A stretch of 64,000 nt of DNA from the NCBI RefSeq assembly GCF_000439455.1, contig NC_021833.1:62001-126000 (forward strand). The letters run 5' to 3'. Every line of letters begins with the position of its first letter. The stretch's first letter is position 1. Source of the DNA: Spiroplasma diminutum CUAS-1 (GTDB taxonomy: Bacteria; Bacillota_I; Bacilli_A; Mycoplasmatales; Mycoplasmataceae). The position numbers were made by a program, and so were the translations under genes. Below are positions 11,971 to 22,482 of this stretch, in pieces. The notes under the pieces were generated by a model. The model ran no database searches and had not been told where the DNA came from. It saw only the letters and a list, made by a program, of their open reading frames with translations.

Positions 11971-11986
11971 AATATCAAGGTTTTTT
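11961..11986 (+). terminator. Terminator after trxB
   Basis: CCTTGAT (11961-11967) pairs with ATCAAGG (11974-11980), followed by six T residues. The stem starts inside the last codons of trxB. Confidence 0.8.
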
Positions 11987-12033
11987 AATACTTGGTATGT
12001 TAAAATAAAATGGTTAAAAAGGTGTTGATAAGT

Positions 12034-13386
12034 ATGTTTTACGGGTGAATTCAAGGAAATAATTGAGTAAAACCAGATGGAATATGAACAGTAAAAGAAA
12101 ATTATGGATTTATTCATGTTTATGCATTGACAATGACTTTAGGAGTTATTTTTGCAATAGGTATTTCTGCTATAAAATTATATAGAAGAGGTATACCGTT
12201 GACAGAGCTTTGAGTGGGAGCTGCAATTGTTGTGCCATTTTCTTTAATGGGAGCAAGTTTTTTTGGAAAATTGAATTCAAATGGTCTTGGAACAAATGGT
12301 TCTTCATTTCTAGACTTTCTTTCTTTATTTGCTTTCTGAGAAGGTGGAATGGCAATTCATGGTGGAGTTTATACAGGTACACTAATCGGTATAATTATGT
12401 TTTATTTTATTGGTAAAAGAACAAAAGTATCATTATGAATATATGCAGATTGTATAGTTCCAAATGTTCTTGTTGGACAAGGAATTGGTAGATGAGGAAA
12501 TTTCTTTAATCATGAAATCTTTGGAAAACCTATTGCTGTTTGAAATAATGGTAATACATCAGCACTAAACTGACTTCCAAATTTTATAAGAACAAATATG
12601 GTGTGAAAATATCAAGGAAATGGTGAAACACTTAATGGGCTGGAATTAATAGATAATACAGAGTACATTATGAATCCAATATTTCTTTATGAATCTATTT
12701 CTTTAATTACAGCATGAGTTATTATTACTTTTGTTATTCCAAATATCGGTAAATGAATTGGTAAAAAACCTTGAAAATTGCATCCAAATACTTTTACAAT
12801 TGAAACACCAAAATACAAAATCTGAAGATCAGAATTATATGCAAATCATGATAAAAAAGACATTGAATTATACAAAAAAGAAATTTTAAATATTAACGAT
12901 AAAAATTATATTAAAAGAAAATGAAAACAAGGCAAACTTTTAGATGAATGTAATAACCCAGAAAAATACACTATTATTAGAACGGGGGTGCAAGCTGGAT
13001 TATATTTCTTTATATGAAACTTAGTTAGATTTATTTTAGAATTAGGCAGACCAGATGATCATTTATTTTTAATGTATCAAAGAACATTATCATTGACAAT
13101 AATTGGATTATCAATGTTTATAGGATTGAGTATTTCTTTATTAGCTCAATTCGTTGTTCCATATTTATTCAGACAGCCTGGATGAATTTATGAACAAGAA
13201 TATTTCTATTTAGAAGAAAAAATTAATTTCAGTAATTCTGAGCAAAATATTCAAGTAAACAATCTAAAAGAAGAAAATAAAGAAATCAAATTACAAAAAA
13301 AAGTAGAAAAAAATAGACTAAAAGAAGAAAAAATTAAAGCAAGTTTAAAAAAGAAACTTGAAATTAGAAAAGACAAAGATAAATAA
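12034..13386 (+). CDS. lgt: Prolipoprotein diacylglyceryl transferase (Lgt homologue 2)
   Basis: Lgt transfers diacylglycerol from phosphatidylglycerol to the lipobox cysteine of prolipoproteins. The 450-residue protein has the intact motif GGMAIHGGVYTG (the essential His), [20 protein letters not shown], the FLYES motif and RFILELGRPDD in the last helix region. It is much longer than the usual 270-300 residues: about 75 extra residues lie before the last helix pair and a Lys/Glu-rich tail of about 60 residues ends the protein. It has its own leader after the trxB terminator, with AAGGTG before ATG 12034. Substrates include lipoproteins such as that at 27925. Confidence 0.92.
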
Positions 13387-13417
13387 AAAAGAATAGGTAA
13401 GAAAATAAGGTGATAGT

Positions 13418-14365
13418 ATGTCATTTGCAATGGAAGTGAAAGAAGAAATTTTAAATCATACATTTACACATGAGCAAAAGATAATGCTTTTATCTGGTTT
13501 TATAAAATATAATGGTGAACTAATATATACAAATAATAGAGCTGCATTAAAATTGACAAATACAAGCAATCAAGTTATAAGGAATATATTTACCATATTA
13601 AAAACTATATATGACGGAAACGTTGAAATATCAATTATTCAAATTCAAAAACTTAGAAAAAATAAAATTTATCAATTATTATTAACTGATAGAGTTTTAG
13701 AGTTTCTAAGTGAAAATGATATTTTTCATCCCGGTTTAAATAACAAAGTTATTGAAATGAACTTAGAAAAATATGAAAAAAAAATATGAGAAGAATTAAC
13801 AAGAGCATATATTTCAGGAATTTTTATAGCCGTAGGAAGTGTTAATTCACCTGAAACTACAAATTATCATTTAGAGTTTCAATTTAAAGAGGAGGAGTCT
13901 TCTATCTATATAGTTAAGACTCTTAAAAAATACAGATTTAATTTTAAAGTAACAAATAAAAAAAATAAATTTGTTTGCTATGCTAAAAAATCAATTGTTG
14001 TTTCTGACTTTCTAAAATTTATGGATGCTTCAATTTCTGTAATGAAATTTGAGAATACAAGAATAAATAGAGATGTGAGTAACAACATAAATAGAATGAT
14101 TAATATTGATATTTATAATCAACAAAAATCCTCTTTAACAGGATCAAAACAAATAGAAGAAATTAAATTAATACAAAGAAATAATCTCATGTTAGAGCTT
14201 TCACCAAAAGCACAGTTACTTTCTGAAATAAGATTAGAAAATCCGGATGCTTCCTTTTCGGAATTAGAGTACCTGATGAATGAAAAAAAAGTATTAATTA
14301 CAAAATCAGGAATAAGCAACTTATTTAAAATAATAAGTAAGTTGGCAAATACAATTGGAGAATAA
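13418..14365 (+). CDS. whiA: DNA-binding protein WhiA
   Basis: WhiA combines a LAGLIDADG-homing-endonuclease-like fold with a C-terminal helix-turn-helix; in other bacteria it regulates division or ribosomal protein genes. The 315-residue protein starts with SFAMEVKEEILNH, has RAYISGIFIAVGSVNSPE in the middle and ends with the helix-turn-helix region LSEIRLENPDASFSELEYL. AAGGTG precedes ATG 13418, 31 nt after lgt. In many Firmicutes whiA follows rapZ and yvcK, both absent here. A small XRE regulator begins 2 nt after the stop. Confidence 0.95.
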
Positions 14366-14367
14366 AA

Positions 14368-14589
14368 ATGGAAAAAGACATAATTAAAACATTTAGTAAA
14401 AATATGAAAAAAATAAGGGTAGATGCACAATTAACTCAAGAGGAATTAAGTTTTAGTTCTGAGTTACATAGAAATTACATTTCTGATGCAGAGAGAGGTA
14501 AAAGAAATATCTCACTAAAATCAGTCGAAAAGATTGCAAAAGCACTAAATGTACAGCCAATTGAATTTTTTAGGGAAATTAAAGAATAA
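14368..14589 (+). CDS. Small XRE-family helix-turn-helix regulator
   Basis: A 73-residue protein that is almost entirely one HTH_XRE domain (KKIRVDAQLTQEELSF, then RNYISDAERGKRNISL). Its size and RNYIS-E-G pattern resemble controller-type and stand-alone Cro/CI-like regulators. It begins 2 nt after whiA, so it is likely co-transcribed and translationally coupled. No restriction or toxin gene is nearby. Target unknown. Confidence 0.9.
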   Translation: MEKDIIKTFSKNMKKIRVDAQLTQEELSFSSELHRNYISDAERGKRNISLKSVEKIAKALNVQPIEFFREIKE

Positions 14590-14590
14590 T

Positions 14591-14630
14591 TAAAAGTAAA
14601 AGCAGAACTTAGGTTCTGCTTTTACTTTTA
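14591..14630. terminator. Bidirectional terminator between the whiA operon and the rhodanese-like gene
   Basis: A perfect 18-bp stem: TAAAAGTAAAAGCAGAAC (14591-14608) with its complement at 14613-14630, loop TTAG, A/T-rich ends on both sides. It serves the plus-strand XRE gene and the convergent minus-strand gene, whose stop codon (14628-14630) is part of the stem. Confidence 0.9.
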
Positions 14631-15023
14631 AAATATTATAACTTTTGTCAAATTATCAAATTCAGGGTTATTTCTTATTTTTTTATAACCATTATATAAT
14701 ACAAATGCCCTAAAGCCTTTTGATCTTAAACTTTTGTAAATTGATAAGTGACTTCTTGAATCCTCATCTATTATAAGTATTTTTGATTTTTTATCTAAAA
14801 CTTTAAAATATTTAAAATTAAATGTAGTTATAGGAATATTTATTGTTCCCTCAAGATGATTTTCTTTATAAGAGAGTGAGTTTCTTATATCAATAACTTG
14901 TCAATTTTTGTTTTTTAGGATATTACTTAGTTTTTTGCTACTCTTTGTCTTATATTTCTTTTTAAATGAATTTGTTTTAAATATTTTTTCCAAAAATTTA
15001 AATACATAATCTAATCATTGCAT
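14628..15023 (-). CDS. Rhodanese-like domain protein without catalytic cysteine
   Basis: A 131-residue protein read from ATG at 15023 with TGA as Trp. It has an N-terminal Lys-rich segment and then a rhodanese-homology domain: VIDIRNSLSYKENHLEGTIN, IPITTF, KILIIDEDSRSH, GFRAFVLYNGYKKI. In active rhodaneses the loop is C-x4-R; here the matching loop is IDEDSRS and the whole protein has no cysteine. It therefore cannot transfer sulfur by the usual mechanism and may be a binding or regulatory domain. GGTGATTAAAG precedes the start. Divergent from lemA. Confidence 0.75.
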
Positions 15024-15106
15024 CTTTAATCACCAATAATATTATATATTTATTTGTTTCTTTAAACTATAAGTTGTAAAATATATTATATAAGAGGAAA
15101 GAAAAA

Positions 15107-15721
15107 ATGAGAATAACACCAGAACAAGAGTTTAACAATATAAACAATAGAGCTAATCAAAAACCAAAAAGAAACCCTTTAGGAGTTTTATTTTGGTATC
15201 TTAGTTTTTTATTAATAATTCCAGCATTGATACATCTTGGAAATATAAATAAATTAAAAAAATTAAATATAAAAGTTTCAGAAGCAGAGTCTGGAATTGA
15301 TGTACAACTTAAAAATAGAAGAGATACTTTAATAAAATTGATTGAAGCAGTTCAAGGATCTATGAAATTTGAAAAAGAGCTTTTATCAAATTTAACTTCA
15401 ATGAGAACGGGAGTTAGTGTAGAGAGCATGGGAAAAAATGCAGCAATGTTAGATAGAGTTTCAAAACAAGTAACAATGCAACTTGAAAACTATCCAGATA
15501 TCAAATCTGCACAATTAGTGAAGGAACTTATGTCTTCAACAAAAGATATTGAAGATAATATTGCAGCGGCAAGAAGAATTTATAATTCAAATGTAAGTGT
15601 ATTTAACCAAACAATAGATGTTTTTCCATCAAATTCAGCAGCAGCACAATTAGGATATTCATTTAAATCTTTATTTGAAATTACTGATTTTGAAAGACAA
15701 GACATTAAAATTGAATTTTAA
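15107..15721 (+). CDS. lemA: LemA family protein
   Basis: A 204-residue protein with one membrane segment (LGVLFWYLSFLLIIPALIHL) followed by a long helical domain. SEAESGIDVQLKNRRDTLIKL is close to the LemA family opening. The family function is poorly defined. AAGAGGAAAG precedes ATG 15107. It is followed by two paralogous membrane proteins (15739, 16798) in the same direction, an arrangement that recurs in Mollicutes from memory. Confidence 0.9.
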   Translation: MRITPEQEFNNINNRANQKPKRNPLGVLFWYLSFLLIIPALIHLGNINKLKKLNIKVSEAESGIDVQLKNRRDTLIKLIEAVQGSMKFEKELLSNLTSMRTGVSVESMGKNAAMLDRVSKQVTMQLENYPDIKSAQLVKELMSSTKDIEDNIAAARRIYNSNVSVFNQTIDVFPSNSAAAQLGYSFKSLFEITDFERQDIKIEF

Positions 15722-15738
15722 AAGTAGGATATTAGGGT

Positions 15739-16773
15739 ATGAAAATTAATCAAAATTTACAGAATGATGTAGAGAAAGTTTTTTGGGAAAATACAGAATT
15801 AAATATTATATTGAAAAAAATTTTATTTAATAAGGTTTTACTTATATTTTGAAATATATTGTTAGTTGTAATATTTTTAGGTTCTCTAGGAGTATTAATT
15901 TTTAATTTAATTTCAAGTAATCAAAATGGTCAATTAAATATAATAGCTATATCAACATTATTTTTTGGAACTTTATTGAGTTTAATTATTATTGTATTTA
16001 CAATAAGAAAATCAAAAAAATTAAGCCTTCTTTTAAATGAAAAGATTTTTAGTGGAAAAAAACTTGATTTAGTTTATAAAAACTATTTTGAATTTAATTT
16101 CAAAGCACATGGCTTAAGCGAAATAGAACTTAATTTAGTTAATCCTGAATTTAAAATTGAAAAAATTTGAAACAGTTATAAAACTTATCTAAATACTAAG
16201 GATGCACCTTTTAAAACTCAATCAATTAATTCAATCAATTTCACTTTTAATAATCAAAGAGGAAGTTTTGTAATTAATAATCCTATTCGTTTTATAGAGA
16301 GAAAGAGAACATATAATAACTCAAAAAATGGATCAAAATACAAAACAGTTACTACAAAATTCTCAAGTAGTAATTTATTCTTAGAATCAAATAAATATTC
16401 AGAAAATTTTAGAGGTATTAAAGTTAAAAAAAGTGGAAAATTAAAGGGAGATTATAAATCAGAGTCTGTTCTATTTAATGACAAATACTCAACAAATTTT
16501 TCATCAACAGATCTAAAAGCAACTCAGTTTCTAACACCTATCGCATTAGATAAACTTTCGAATTTAGAATTAAATGGTTTTAATGCTTTAGGAATTAATA
16601 ATGAAGTTTATGTAGAAAAGTATAAAGTTGGAAAAGATATATTTCCAATTGGAATCTTTGATTTTACAAAGTTATTTACAAAAAGCAATTTAATTCAACT
16701 TGTTTCAAAAAAAATTATTTTAGAATTTGAAATGCTTTTGGATTCTCTTGAATATATTTCATATATGAAATAG
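15739..16773 (+). CDS. DUF3137-like membrane protein, paralogue 1
   Basis: A 344-residue protein with two membrane helices near residues 35-95 and a soluble C-terminal domain. The C-terminal domain contains GDYKSESVLFNDKYSTNF, then TQFLTPIALDKLS and GKDIFPIGIFDFTKLF, all repeated with little change in the proteins at 16798 and 20898. I assign DUF3137 from recall of the family beside LemA; no function is known. It follows lemA by 17 nt. Confidence 0.75.
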
Positions 16774-16797
16774 TTTCTGAATTGAAAGGTAACAATT

Positions 16798-17826
16798 ATG
16801 AGTAATTTAAAATTACAAGAAAATATAAAAAATATTTTCGAAATGGATATTAATTTAAAAAATATTATAAAGACGATAGTAAATTTAAAAAAGAAAGTAC
16901 TTTTATTTTCAGTACTTTTATTTTTATCTATTTTTATAATTACTGGTTTATTTATTATATGCTTTATTCTATTTGATAATATTTGAATATCATCAATAAT
17001 ATTCACAGTAGTATCTATTATTACCATGATTACTTTAATTATAGTAATTTTTAAATTTTTAAAAAAAATTAAATTTAGTACTGAAATTTTAAATAAAAAT
17101 CTTTATGAAAATAATAATATTCAGAAGCTATATGAAGATTATTTCAATGCAAATATATCTACTAATGAATTAGAAAGTTTTAAATTTATATATCTAAATT
17201 CAAAAATTACTATAAATGAAATAGAGCAGGATTATCATTATTTTTTAAAGAATAAGGATGAACCAATTCTAAGTAATAAAATTAATTATTTTGAATTTTT
17301 TTATAGAGGAATCAAAGGTTTCTTTCAAATTAATGAACCTATTCATTTTATTCATTATGAAACAACAACAGACTCTTCTGGAAAAACTATTACAGAGAAA
17401 AAGATAACTAAATTTTCAAGTGATCAATTGTTTTATAATAATGAAAAATATATTACAAACTATAATGGTTTTAAAATACAATCAAAAATCAAATTAAAAG
17501 GGGATTATAAAACGGAGTCTGTTATTTTCAACAAAAAATATACAACAAATCTTAATTCTTCTGATATAAAGTCAACTAAGTTTCTAACACCTTATGCTAT
17601 AGATTTACTTTCAAATATTGAAGATAAGGACTTTTATAAATTAGGTATTGAAAAGCAGCTTTATGTTGAAAAGTATAAAATTGGAAAAGATATTTTACCA
17701 ATAGGTATTTTGGATCTAACTATGTTATTTAATGAGAATAAATTAATGGCTTTAATTGAAAATAAAATAATTTCAGATTTTAATTTATTTACTAGATCAA
17801 TTGCTTATATAAGTTTTCTTAAATAG
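16798..17826 (+). CDS. DUF3137-like membrane protein, paralogue 2
   Basis: A 342-residue paralogue of the preceding protein: two N-terminal membrane helices (about residues 40-62 and 65-85), then a domain with GDYKTESVIFNKKYTTNL, TKFLTPYAIDLLS and GKDILPIGILDLTMLF. GAAAGGTAAC precedes ATG 16798, 24 nt after the previous stop. It ends the lemA operon. Tandem duplication is the simplest explanation. Confidence 0.75.
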
Positions 17827-17830
17827 ATTT

Positions 17831-17866
17831 AAAAAGAGAATGATTAAAAGAAATCATTCTCTTTTT
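17831..17866 (+). terminator. Terminator after the lemA operon
   Basis: AAAAAGAGAATGATT (17831-17845) pairs with AATCATTCTCTTTTT (17852-17866), a 15-bp perfect stem with a T-rich end. Confidence 0.85.
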
Positions 17867-17909
17867 ATTTCAAATGTAGTATTATATATTTAATGAATGG
17901 AGGCCTTGT

Positions 17910-18203
17910 ATGAATTTACTTGCCGGAACAGCTTCACAACAAACGCTAGCAAATCAAATAATTTTGGGTTTTGAAATTCTAGGTTTAGTTATATCAGTAT
18001 TAATGATAATTGTTGGTTTAGTACAGAACAAAAGTTCTCAAACTGGTTTAAGTGCTCTTAATGGGGGAAATGATGAATTATTTTCCAATTCTAAAGAGCG
18101 TGGAGTAGATAAAACAACATCTATTTGAATGTTCAGTTTAGGAATCACACTATTTATAATTACAATTGTAATAGGAATTATTTCAAACACTGTTCTGCGT
18201 TAA
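17910..18203 (+). CDS. secG: Preprotein translocase subunit SecG
   Basis: A 97-residue protein with two membrane helices (LGFEILGLVISVLMIIVGLV and LGITLFIITIVIGIISNTV) joined by a Gly/Ser-rich loop containing KSSQTGLSALNGG, as in SecG. GGAGGCC precedes ATG 17910. secG directly before rnr and smpB is a common Firmicutes order. One TGA codon is read as Trp at 18126. Confidence 0.9.
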
Positions 18204-18216
18204 TAGTGTTTTTTTT
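18186..18216 (+). terminator. Terminator after secG
   Basis: AACACT (18186-18191) pairs with AGTGTT (18205-18210), then a T run. The loop contains the secG stop codon. Because rnr starts at 18233, the hairpin may only partly end transcription. Confidence 0.6.
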
Positions 18217-18232
18217 AATAGAAAGAAATGTT

Positions 18233-20329
18233 ATGAAAAATATAATACTATCTCAAGGAGAAAAAAAAGAAAAAATACACTTAAATGATTTATTGAAAAA
18301 AATATCAGCAGATCATGAAAGTGTAACAACTGTATTAAAAGAACTTCAAGAAGAACATTTAATAGGTTGAACAAAAGAAAATGTAATATACTTTGTTGGT
18401 AAAACATATAAATTAGGTTCAATTAAAATAAATGATAAAGGTTTTGGTTTTGTAAAAGAATTCAATAGCGATGATGAAGATTTTTTTGTTCCACCAAATG
18501 CGCTTCATGGGGCAATAACTTCCGATGAAGTAATTTTTACAGTTCAAAAAGAAAATGATGATAGATTTAAAGCTACAATTGAAGATATTACTCTAAGATC
18601 TAAAACATCTCTTGTTGGAGAAATTGTAAAAAGTAAAGATGGAAGATTTTTAGATTTCATTCCAAATGAACCAGGATTTAAAAATTATAGAATTGTTATG
18701 GTTAATTTAAAAGATTACACATTAAAAGAAGACTTAATTTTAAAAGTGAAACTCCTAGATGTAAGAGACAGAAAATTATTTGTTAGAATTCAAAAAGTAA
18801 TTGGTGATGCAAATAAAGCAATTGATAGAATTATTTCTATAGCATATGAATACGATATTAAGCCTGAATTTAATAAATTAACAATAGAAAATGCAAATGA
18901 AGTTGCAAAACCAATAGACTATAATGATTTCAAAATTAAAAGAAGACTTGCAAATTCATTAGTCGATAAGAATTTAGTTACTATTGATGGAGTGGACTCA
19001 AAAGATTTAGACGATGCCATATATGTTGAAAAAATACAAGGTGGGTATAAACTTATTGTTGCAATTGCTGATGTAAGTTATTATGTAACTCCATTTTCTC
19101 CTCTCGATAATACAGCATTATTTAGAGGTAATTCAGTCTATCTTGCAAATAAAGTTATCCCAATGCTTCCAGAAAAATTATCAAATGGAGTATGTAGTTT
19201 GAACCCTAATGAAGAAAAGCTTTGCATGGTTGCAGAAATTGATTTTGATTTAAATGGAAAAGTTATTTCAAAAAAAGTTTATGAATCAATAATGGTTTCA
19301 AAAGCAAGATTAACATATAAAGAAGTTAATGAACTTTATAAAAATAATCAATCCACTAGAAGTAAAGAAATAATTGAAATGTTGATGACTGCAAAAGAGT
19401 TGCATCAAATAATTGATAATGAAAGATCAAAAAGAGGAGCAATTGAATTTGAAATAGCAGAACCTAAAATAATATTGGATAAAGATTCAAATGTTATTGA
19501 AATTGCAAAACGTGATAGGGGTATTAGTGAAAAACTAATTGAAAATTTTATGGTTAGTGCAAATGAATGTGTTGCAAGTGTGATCTTTAATAAAGAACTT
19601 CCATTTTTATATAGAAACCATGATGTTCCAAAAGAAGAAAATTTAATTGAATGACATTCAATTTTAAGAGCTCTAGGAATCAATGTAAAATTAAGTGATC
19701 TAGATAAAATAAATCCTAAAACAATTAAAGATGCTCTTCAACAAATTGAAGAGCAAATTAAAGATTCAACAGAAAGAGATGTAATAAATGTTACATTACT
19801 TAAATTTATGGAAAAGGCAGCTTATGAATTAGAAAACATAGGGCACTTTGGTTTAGCAAGTAATTGTTATACACATTTTACAAGTCCTATTAGAAGATAT
19901 AGTGATTTAATTGTTCATAGATATTTAAAACAATATCTTGTTGATAAAGACTTGAGAGATTTTAAATTAGAACAAAATGAAAAATTTGTTTTAAAAGCAT
20001 GTTCTATAATAAATGATACAGAAAAAAAGGCAGTCTCTGCTGAAAGAGAAGTTAATAAAGTATGTATGGCAGAGTATATGCAATCAAAAATCGGACAAGA
20101 ATTTGAAGGTATCATAGCTGCGGTTTTAAAATTTGGAATATTTGTACAATTAGATAATTGTGTTGAAGGATTAATACATATATCAGAATTACCTGAATTT
20201 ACTTTTGATGATAAAACAAGCATTATGGTAAATAAGCAAAATAAAATATTTAGACTTGGTCAAAAAATTAAGATTAAAGTCAAAAATGCTGATGTTAAAA
20301 AAAGGATTATTGACTTTGTTCTTGCTTAA
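18233..20329 (+). CDS. rnr: Ribonuclease R
   Basis: 3'-5' exoribonuclease that degrades structured RNA and takes part in trans-translation clean-up. The 698-residue protein has an N-terminal winged-helix region, cold-shock-like domains (GFGFVKEFNSDDEDFFVPP), the RNB catalytic domain with DGVDSKDLDDA supplying Asp252, Asp258, Asp260 and Asp261, and a C-terminal S1 domain (GIIAAVLKFGIFVQLDN). The Shine-Dalgarno (GAAAG) is weak. Followed 14 nt later by smpB and, further on, ssrA, so the trans-translation functions are clustered. Confidence 0.96.
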
Positions 20330-20343
20330 TGGTGGTGAATAAA

Positions 20344-20784
20344 ATGGGTGAACATATATTATTAAAAAATAAAAAGGCTTATTTTAATTATGAAATATTA
20401 GATACTTGAGAAGCTGGGATTGTTTTAACAGGACCGGAAATTAAATCAATAAGAAATAAGGATGTATCAATTGATGAATCATTTATTCTTATTAGAAAAG
20501 GACAAGTAGAAATATTAAACATGAATATAAAAAATTATGAATTTGCAAATTATGTCAAACAAGAAACAACAAGAACTAGACTTTTATTATTGCATAAAGA
20601 AGAAACTAAAAAAATATTAAAAAGAGTTCAATTAGAAAATTTAACAATAGTGCCTCTTAAATTATATTTAAAAGGCAATTATGCTAAATTAGAAATAGGT
20701 TTGGGAAAAGGTAAAAAACTTATTGATAAAAGAGAAACTATAAAACAAAGAGATATTGAAAGAAAATTAAATAAAATTAAGTAA
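20344..20784 (+). CDS. smpB: SsrA-binding protein
   Basis: SmpB binds tmRNA and carries it to stalled ribosomes. The 146-residue protein has the conserved opening ([18 protein letters not shown]), [12 protein letters not shown], and the basic C-terminal tail [24 protein letters not shown] precedes ATG 20344, 14 nt after rnr. One TGA (20408) is read as Trp. Its partner ssrA is at 22483. Confidence 0.96.
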
Positions 20785-20809
20785 AAGAATATATTTTCTT
20801 TTATTTTTT
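20783..20809 (+). terminator. Weak terminator after smpB
   Basis: AAAAGAA (20783-20789) pairs with TTCTTTT (20796-20802), followed by ATTTTTT. A/T-only apart from one pair, so efficiency is uncertain. Confidence 0.45.
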
Positions 20810-20897
20810 ATTTCCTACTATAAGTTTATTTAAATTAATAATGTAAAATAAAATTAATGCAAAGAAAGGCAATATAAAATAATTAAGGGGGAAAAAT

Positions 20898-21911
20898 ATG
20901 TTAGATGAAATACTTTTAAATGAATTAAAGGTAATTTTTGGTGATGATAAAAATATAATAGGAAAAGCAGCAAAAAATGCTAGAAGTAGAAATTGAGCAA
21001 GAGTAATTTTTATTGTATTTATTTTAATAGCATTATTAGATCTTTGTGCAATTTTAATTTTAAAGAATAATAAAATTGCATTTACTATTATTATTCCAAT
21101 AAGTTTATTCGGGATTCTTTTAGTTTTTTTAACAAGGCTTTTATTACCAAAAATAAGAATAAGATTATCAAAAAATTTGAATAGATATTTTGGAAGTGAT
21201 GACAGATTAAAGAAAATATATGAAAAATATTTAACAAAGCAATTGGAGATTTATGGAATAAGGGATGTTAAATTTTATCAACTAAATTTTGATAGTTCAT
21301 GTGTAAGAACTTCAAAATCTCGTAATAGTTATTTATCATCATTACCTGCTCCTAGTGTAAAAACAGATTTAAATTATATAAGTTTTATTTTTAATAATAA
21401 AGAGACCATATTTAGAATTGATAAACCAGTATTACATTCTCAAGCAGAATATGGTGAATCATTTTCTGAAAAAAGAAATAGAAGAACTTCATTAATTTCA
21501 TCTATTGATAACATTTTTATTAAAAATGAAAAACTTCAACAAGAATGTTACGATTTGAAAATAAGAATAGCAGGAAGGTTTGCAGGAGAATATAAAACTG
21601 AATCAATTGAATTTAATAATAGATATTCAACTAATTTAACCTCTAATGATGCAGCAGGACCTAAATTTTTAACTCCAATAGTTTTAGATACATTATCAGG
21701 ATTGGCAGATATAGATTTTTTTTCAATGGGTGTCAATGATAGAGTTTACATGCAAAAAGTAATTATATCTCAAGAAATATATCCAATTGGAATCTTTGAT
21801 TTCACAAAACTTAGAAATAAGAAAGATGTTTTTGAATTAATAACAAAAAAAATGACTTTAGAATTAGATTTAATTAGAAGGTCATTATCTTATATATCAA
21901 CTATAAGATAG
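20898..21911 (+). CDS. DUF3137-like membrane protein, paralogue 3
   Basis: A 337-residue homologue of the proteins at 15739 and 16798, in its own transcription unit. Two membrane helices lie near residues 37-85. The C-terminal domain repeats the family pattern: GEYKTESIEFNNRYSTNL, GPKFLTPIVLDTLS and YPIGIFDFTKLR. AAGGGGGAAA precedes ATG 20898. Function unknown. Its separation from lemA by secG-rnr-smpB suggests an older duplication or transposition. Confidence 0.75.
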
Positions 21912-21913
21912 AA

Positions 21914-21957
21914 AGTAATAAAAATGTATTCTTTAAAAAGAATACATTTTTATTACT
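21914..21957. terminator. Bidirectional terminator, 20-bp stem
   Basis: A 20-bp near-perfect stem (21914-21933 with 21938-21957) between the DUF3137-like gene and the convergent minus-strand gene ending at 21953; A- and T-rich flanks suit both directions. Confidence 0.85.
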
Positions 21958-22393
21958 GGGGTTTTATATTGGGATCTCTTAAATCCCTTTCGTCAGTTTT
22001 TTTATTTTCTTTATCTTTATCTTTTTCTGACATTATAATTATTCCACTTGCTAATGTTAATCCTCCACCAATTAGTCCAATAAAATTTGAAAAACCAACT
22101 AATATTTTTATTGAACCAATAATTATTTGAAATATTCCTAATAAATAAGGATTTTTTAGATTCTTTTTAAATAACATTATTAGAATAAATATATTTATAA
22201 TAGTCGAAATACCAAAAATTATTGCAATTATAATTAGAAATACATTATAAAATGGACCGATTTCTTTAACTTCTTCTAATGCATATTTTTTTAATAAAGA
22301 TATAACTAAAAATGTAATTAATAAAGCTAAGCTATCTATAATTAATGATGTTATAGCTCCAGCTACCCCTAATGTTTTTGCTCTTTTATCCAT
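21953..22393 (-). CDS. Four-helix membrane protein, unknown
   Basis: A 146-residue protein read from ATG at 22393, with AAGAAAGGTAAT before it. Four hydrophobic segments alternate with short loops (starting GVAGAITSLIIDSLALLITF), and a charged Lys/Asp/Glu tail of about 25 residues ends it. The layout resembles small DUF4064-type membrane proteins, but I cannot confirm that. Its last residues lie inside the shared terminator stem. Divergent from ssrA. Confidence 0.65.
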   Translation of the reverse strand: MDKRAKTLGVAGAITSLIIDSLALLITFLVISLLKKYALEEVKEIGPFYNVFLIIIAIIFGISTIINIFILIMLFKKNLKNPYLLGIFQIIIGSIKILVGFSNFIGLIGGGLTLASGIIIMSEKDKDKENKKTDERDLRDPNIKPQ

Positions 22394-22444
22394 ATATTAC
22401 CTTTCTTAAACGTATAAGTTTATTTTAATATATAAATTAATAGA

Positions 22445-22474
22445 TTTAGAAATATTTAAATATTGTTTTATAAT
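22445..22474 (+). promoter_or_regulatory. ssrA promoter
   Basis: TATAAT at 22469-22474 lies 8 nt before the mature tmRNA 5' end. TTTAGA at 22445-22450, 18 nt upstream of it, is the best -35 candidate. Confidence 0.65.
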
Positions 22475-22482
22475 ATATTTAT

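Noticed and set aside
12170-12416. Opposed open frames on both strands inside the second lgt gene
   Set aside because: They lie within the intact Lgt frame, whose conserved motifs cover the region.
19405-20223. Minus-strand open frames inside rnr
   Set aside because: Antisense of the RNB and S1 domains, no ribosome binding site and no recognisable motif.
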